Positions 22,688 to 64,000 of a DNA stretch of 64,000 bases are shown piece after piece. The first letter of the stretch is position 1; each line of letters starts with the position of its first letter. This stretch comes from Himantopus leucocephalus (lineage: Eukaryota > Chordata > Aves > Charadriiformes > Recurvirostridae), in NCBI GenBank assembly GCA_003993805.1, contig RSEF01000001.1:144608565-144672564 (forward strand), read 5' to 3'. Under the pieces are notes generated by a model. It worked only from the letters and a program-made list of their open reading frames with translations. It was not told the DNA's origin and searched no databases. Position numbers and translations under genes: made by a program.

Positions 22688-24550
22688 TTTCCTTTTAAAC
22701 AGCACATTGTTTTACAGTGTGAAGTAGAAATTTACTTTTAACAGTTTTACATAATGTGAGCAGACCAAGAACTGATTTTATTTAATATATGGTACTGGAA
22801 CTTCAAGGCAGCCATGGATTAACAAGGACAATNAAAAAAAAAAAAAGAAAAGAAAAGGAAGCTACTATTTTGACAAGGTATTTTGGATGTCAAGTTACAG
22901 CTGGCACATTTCCATTTTGATTCTTCATTAGAGGTTTTTTTGAGTTTTTTTACATTTAAAGGAAAGTTTTGTTTAGACTTTTTTCCTTACAACTAAGTTT
23001 ATCTGGATGTAATGCATGGTAGTATTGTATAAATGTAGGAAGTTACAACTTGTGAGTACAAACGTTGTTATCTTTAAAAATGTTAGCTACGCTGTCTTCA
23101 ACTTTTTGTATGTTGTAGTGGTAAACTCTATAGTGATGTAAATAAGCAGAAAAATACCAACTTTTAAGCATCTTAATGATACTTTTATATTTATTTCTTG
23201 TAATATAAATTTAAATATTCGTATGTATAGAAAAATAATTGGTATTTTGTTTTGACTTTTATTGTAAGTTTGCATCTGTCTTTAATTGAAATAATTAACT
23301 TCAACATAGAATGATACAGAAGTTAATTTGTTCAGTAAGTGAAATCACTTACAGTGGTTTAAATATATTCACTAGATACAGAACTGTAAATACAAACACT
23401 ATCCATCTTGAACCTTTAGCGACCTCTTAGTACACCACAGCAGGATAGAAACTGGGTATCATCAAAGTAGAGTGCCATGAATGAGGGAGTGATAAATAAA
23501 GTAGTGAGTAGGTTACTGAATACGCCTGAGTTATGTTAGTGGCTTGAGTTAGTCAATAGGAGTTTTTGCCATTGATTTCAGGAGGTGGTTCCAGAGATTT
23601 AAACACACTGCCATTTCTCATTTGCAATGATGAAGAAAAGTAGTGAAGTGGGTTTTTTTTGAAGAAAAAATACAGAGAACAAACGCTAGCTGCTATATTT
23701 AGTAGCCAAGAAATTGTTTCATTGTGTGGCTGGTTTTTAAGGCGCATCTCTTGAGCTATTCTGATGAGTTTTTCTGATCGTACTTTGGCCCTTGGTTGGC
23801 AAGCCAAATCCTGAGCCCCAAGCTCAGTAATTCCTGAAGCAAGATTTCATTCACTTTGTGATATTTGTCTGAAAAAGCTGGATTTTGGCTCTTCATGCAC
23901 AACAGCTGAAAGAAAATAGCGCCTGTACAACATTGTGAAGATTCTTCATGAACAGAAATTAGCGTGAACCCTGGTTGTGCCTCTTCTTCCTCACAGAGGC
24001 GTTCAGCTGGGCCCATTGCTTTCTTTCCTTGCGTTCTTGGGCAAAGGTTGGATCCTTTTGGCACTGCGGAGTGCCAGACCCTGTAAAGGGGATTTTTTGA
24101 GGCAGATGCTCGCTGGAGGGAGGGAAGGGTTTTGGTTTCCCAGAGCACTTGGTGGGGAGCGCTGGAAACCCTATTCTCAACAAAACGCATCCGTTAAGTG
24201 CCTCCTGTCTGGGACTCTGTTGTAGTTCAGCAATTGAACCTCTTCAGTACTCAAACCCTCCTGTGGTTCTATATGCAACGCATGGGTTCTTTTGGTCATC
24301 TATGTCCGAGACTACTCTGAATACACTTTTAAAGTGAGAACTTAAAGTATTTGTTATGTTTATCCACAAGGTTTTAACTGCATGTCAATAAAAGACGGTA
24401 CTGGAATGCTATTAGCTGGAATGCATTTCTGTGAATGCTTTAACTATTTGGCTAATTGCCTTTGCACTGTTTCTTGTAAATTTATTTAATGTTCTTGTAT
24501 TTATATTTTCAACTGTAAAAAAGTAATAAATTTACAGCAAGTACAACACA
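22688..24550 (+). other. ADGRG2: ADGRG2 3' UTR and polyadenylation region
   Basis: AT-rich, without recognisable coding content. AATAAA occurs at 24387-24392 and 24525-24530. The second follows a TTTATTTAATGTTCTTGTAT stretch typical of UTR ends and is the likelier main site, giving about 1.86 kb. A poly-A run with one N lies at 22833. The exact end is inferred. Open frames here, including the minus-strand ones at 23,750-24,190, show no protein-family features. Confidence 0.7.
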
Positions 24551-25909
24551 AAATACATAAACTTTGTCTTTTAGATAAATGTGTCATTATACTGGGCTGT
24601 GTTACAGTTCTTCAGATTACAAGAGCTGCAGTACGTAACCTCTTGGAGGAAATGCTGACGTAGCCCTTGCATTTTTTGTCTTCCACGTATTTTACCATTC
24701 ATGGTTCTAGCAGATCTGTTTTTAGCAGAGAAAACCCTGACATAAGTCTCTCCAGTCAATGCTTGCCCTCGAGTCTACCGAGGCTCTTTCACAAGAATGC
24801 TATGAGCAAAAGCGCGTAGTTGAGTTTGGCTTCAGCATTTCCTATGGAAATGCATATTCCACTGTCACTGCCCTGCTTGGAGTCTTCCTTTGTTTTTATT
24901 TTTGCACACTAACATACGTTAGGGTTCTTTTAATAATTTTTATTTGATTTATTCCTGAGGATGGGGGAATCTTTTCCGACTTTGCCACTTAAAAGCACAC
25001 ACAAAGCAGTAAAATTTTGCACCCGCAACAGCATATTATTTTAGCTCAGAATAATTATCATTATTAAACTAGCTGAAAAAGCGTTTGCCCATTGGGTGTT
25101 GTAGTCACCTTTTGGTACTTGGGTCTCTTGCACACTGCTAGCAGTTTAGCCAGGGCAGCCCAGAGCTGGGTGAAAGCTGCAGCCCTTTCCCAGAGCGCAA
25201 AGTAGAGTTGTGTGCATTAGCTCGCGGCTGCAAAGCTAACTCGGGGACATCTGGTTTTAAGCTGAGTCATAAACAGCAACAGTGCCGTGCACAGCTGGCA
25301 CCACCTCGCTCAGCAAACCTGTTCCCTAAGGGCAGGTACGCAGTCTTCTGCAGCACCCATCCACACTTGCCACTGTTCTTCTCCCTGTTGCCGGGAGCAC
25401 AGAGGGAACTCACCGAAGATTTTGCAACTCCATATAACGCATGCGTTTTGGTTTGGGTTTGTTTTGTTTGGTTTGGTTTTTTTTTTCTTTTAAGTCTTTG
25501 TGAAGTTTCTAAGTCTTGGTTGTCTTTGCCCGACTTCCCTGCTTTCTGCTGGCTCCTGTCCTATCCGTGTTTGGGAAGGACAGGGTGACCACAGGAGTTA
25601 ATGGAAGGGCAACTCAGGTCAGACACGTGCGTGTTGCCGAGCACCTCTTGTGAGTGGCCTGCGGGAACAGCAGCTTCGTTTCCATCAGAAACGTCTAAAT
25701 CTTGTTTCCTTATTGGAAAGCCAAGGCTGGGGTGTGAAGACACCTAATAACGTCTTGCATTTTTTTTGCTTTTCATTCTATCTGATCTCTAACCGGTATT
25801 TTTTAAGGATGGAAAAAAAAAACCTGTTCCAACAAATGTTCCGGCCTTTTGCATTTTATCTTACAAAGTTACTTTGCTTTTGACCACTTACCCTGACTTT
25901 TGTCACTTG
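24551..25909. other. Intergenic region between ADGRG2 and PHKA2
   Basis: About 1.35 kb separates the likely ADGRG2 polyadenylation site from the PHKA2 CpG island. I see no exon, RNA gene or transposon that I can support. GC content rises towards the island. Confidence 0.5.
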
Positions 25910-26377
25910 CCGCGCTAGGGCTGCCGCTGCCCGGCCTTGCCTTTGCTCCTAGACCGTCCCTGGGGCACTGACCCCCGCCCCCCCGCGGTGCCATCCCTCC
26001 CTCCTCCTGCCGCTTCCCACGTCTGCCGGTCCCTCAGAGAAGCCGAATTTGGCATTTCAAGCACCCCACCTGCACGGCAGCGCCCCTACTCGCTGGGAGC
26101 CCGCAGGCTCCCGGGAGCCCCTGCTCCCGCTCATTTCGCCGCCGAGACAGCCCGCCCTCCCCCACCTCCGCCGGAGGGAGGAAACCGGGCGCCCCGCCCC
26201 GCTCCGCCCCGCCGGCGGCAAGCAGGCCGGCAGGGAGGAAGGAATCCGCTGCCGCCACCGCCGCCGCCATCTCCGGCTGCCGCCGCGCCGATCTCGACGG
26301 AGAGGAGGGGGCGGGCCTGGCAGCCGGGCCGGCTGAGGCGGGAGGCGCGGGGCGGCGGGCGGGCCGGCAGCGAGGCG

Positions 26378-26382
26378 ATGAG

Positions 26383-26386
<4 letters not shown>
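26378..26386 (+). promoter_or_regulatory. Two-codon upstream ORF overlapping the PHKA2 start
   Basis: ATGAGATGA reads Met-Arg-stop. Its TGA (26384-26386) overlaps the PHKA2 ATG (26383-26385). Both ATGs have G at -3 and A at +4, so neither context is favoured. I see no other ATG between about 26,160 and this one. Confidence 0.6.

Positions 26387-64000
<37,614 letters not shown>

Noticed and set aside
23756..24190. Minus-strand 144-codon frame in the ADGRG2 3' UTR
   Set aside because: No recognisable domain, overlapping equally long frames on the other strand, and inside the UTR.

Overview
The window is avian genomic DNA. The evidence is CR1 LINE fragments with the characteristic octamer-like tails, two solo retroviral LTRs of a type I associate with bird genomes, short introns, and two vertebrate genes whose exons translate closely to known families. 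It is probably not a galliform (low confidence, from the LTR types). There is no prokaryotic content, and long open frames outside the listed exons are mostly GC-rich or repeat-derived shadows.

Layout, all coding on the + strand. (1) Positions 1-24,550 hold the 3' three quarters of ADGRG2 (GPR64/HE6), an adhesion G-protein-coupled receptor. Nineteen exons, 431 to 22,687, splice in phase into 1,005 codons plus a stop: a SEA-like ectodomain part, one very large Ser/Thr/Pro-rich mucin-like exon (4470-5206), the GAIN domain with a GPS cleavage motif (HL|T), seven membrane helices and the cytoplasmic tail. The signal peptide and first exons lie upstream of the window. A 1.86-kb 3' UTR ends near AATAAA at 24,525. 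(2) About 1.35 kb between the genes shows nothing I can name. (3) A CpG island (about 25,910-26,720) carries the PHKA2 promoter and first exon. (4) PHKA2, the liver-type alpha subunit of phosphorylase kinase, runs from ATG 26,383 to the window end. Twenty-seven exons give 1,006 in-frame residues, plus one candidate 48-nt cassette exon at 63,465; the last 200 or so residues lie beyond the window.

The two genes lie head to tail, as they do on human Xp22 (ADGRG2 then PHKA2 in transcription order), so the identification rests on both sequence and synteny. They have no known joint function.

Mobile and repeated DNA: a complete 295-bp hAT-type MITE with terminal inverted repeats and an 8-bp target duplication (7665-7959), two solo LTRs in antisense orientation (19,413 and 33,584), CR1 pieces at 11,027, 47,400, 52,033 and 61,615, two near-identical local duplications (181 bp in tandem at 31,426; 177/166 bp spaced at 54,606 and 55,710), a 100-N assembly gap inside a CR1, and single Ns mostly beside homopolymers.

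The observations most worth checking are possible transcript variants: a well-formed alternative terminal exon after the ADGRG2 mucin exon that would give a soluble mucin-like ectodomain; an alternative ADGRG2 C-tail exon; a symmetric PHKA2 exon matching the cassette that separates PHKA1 alpha and alpha-prime forms; a 48-nt in-phase PHKA2 micro-exon; and a two-codon upstream reading frame overlapping the PHKA2 start.
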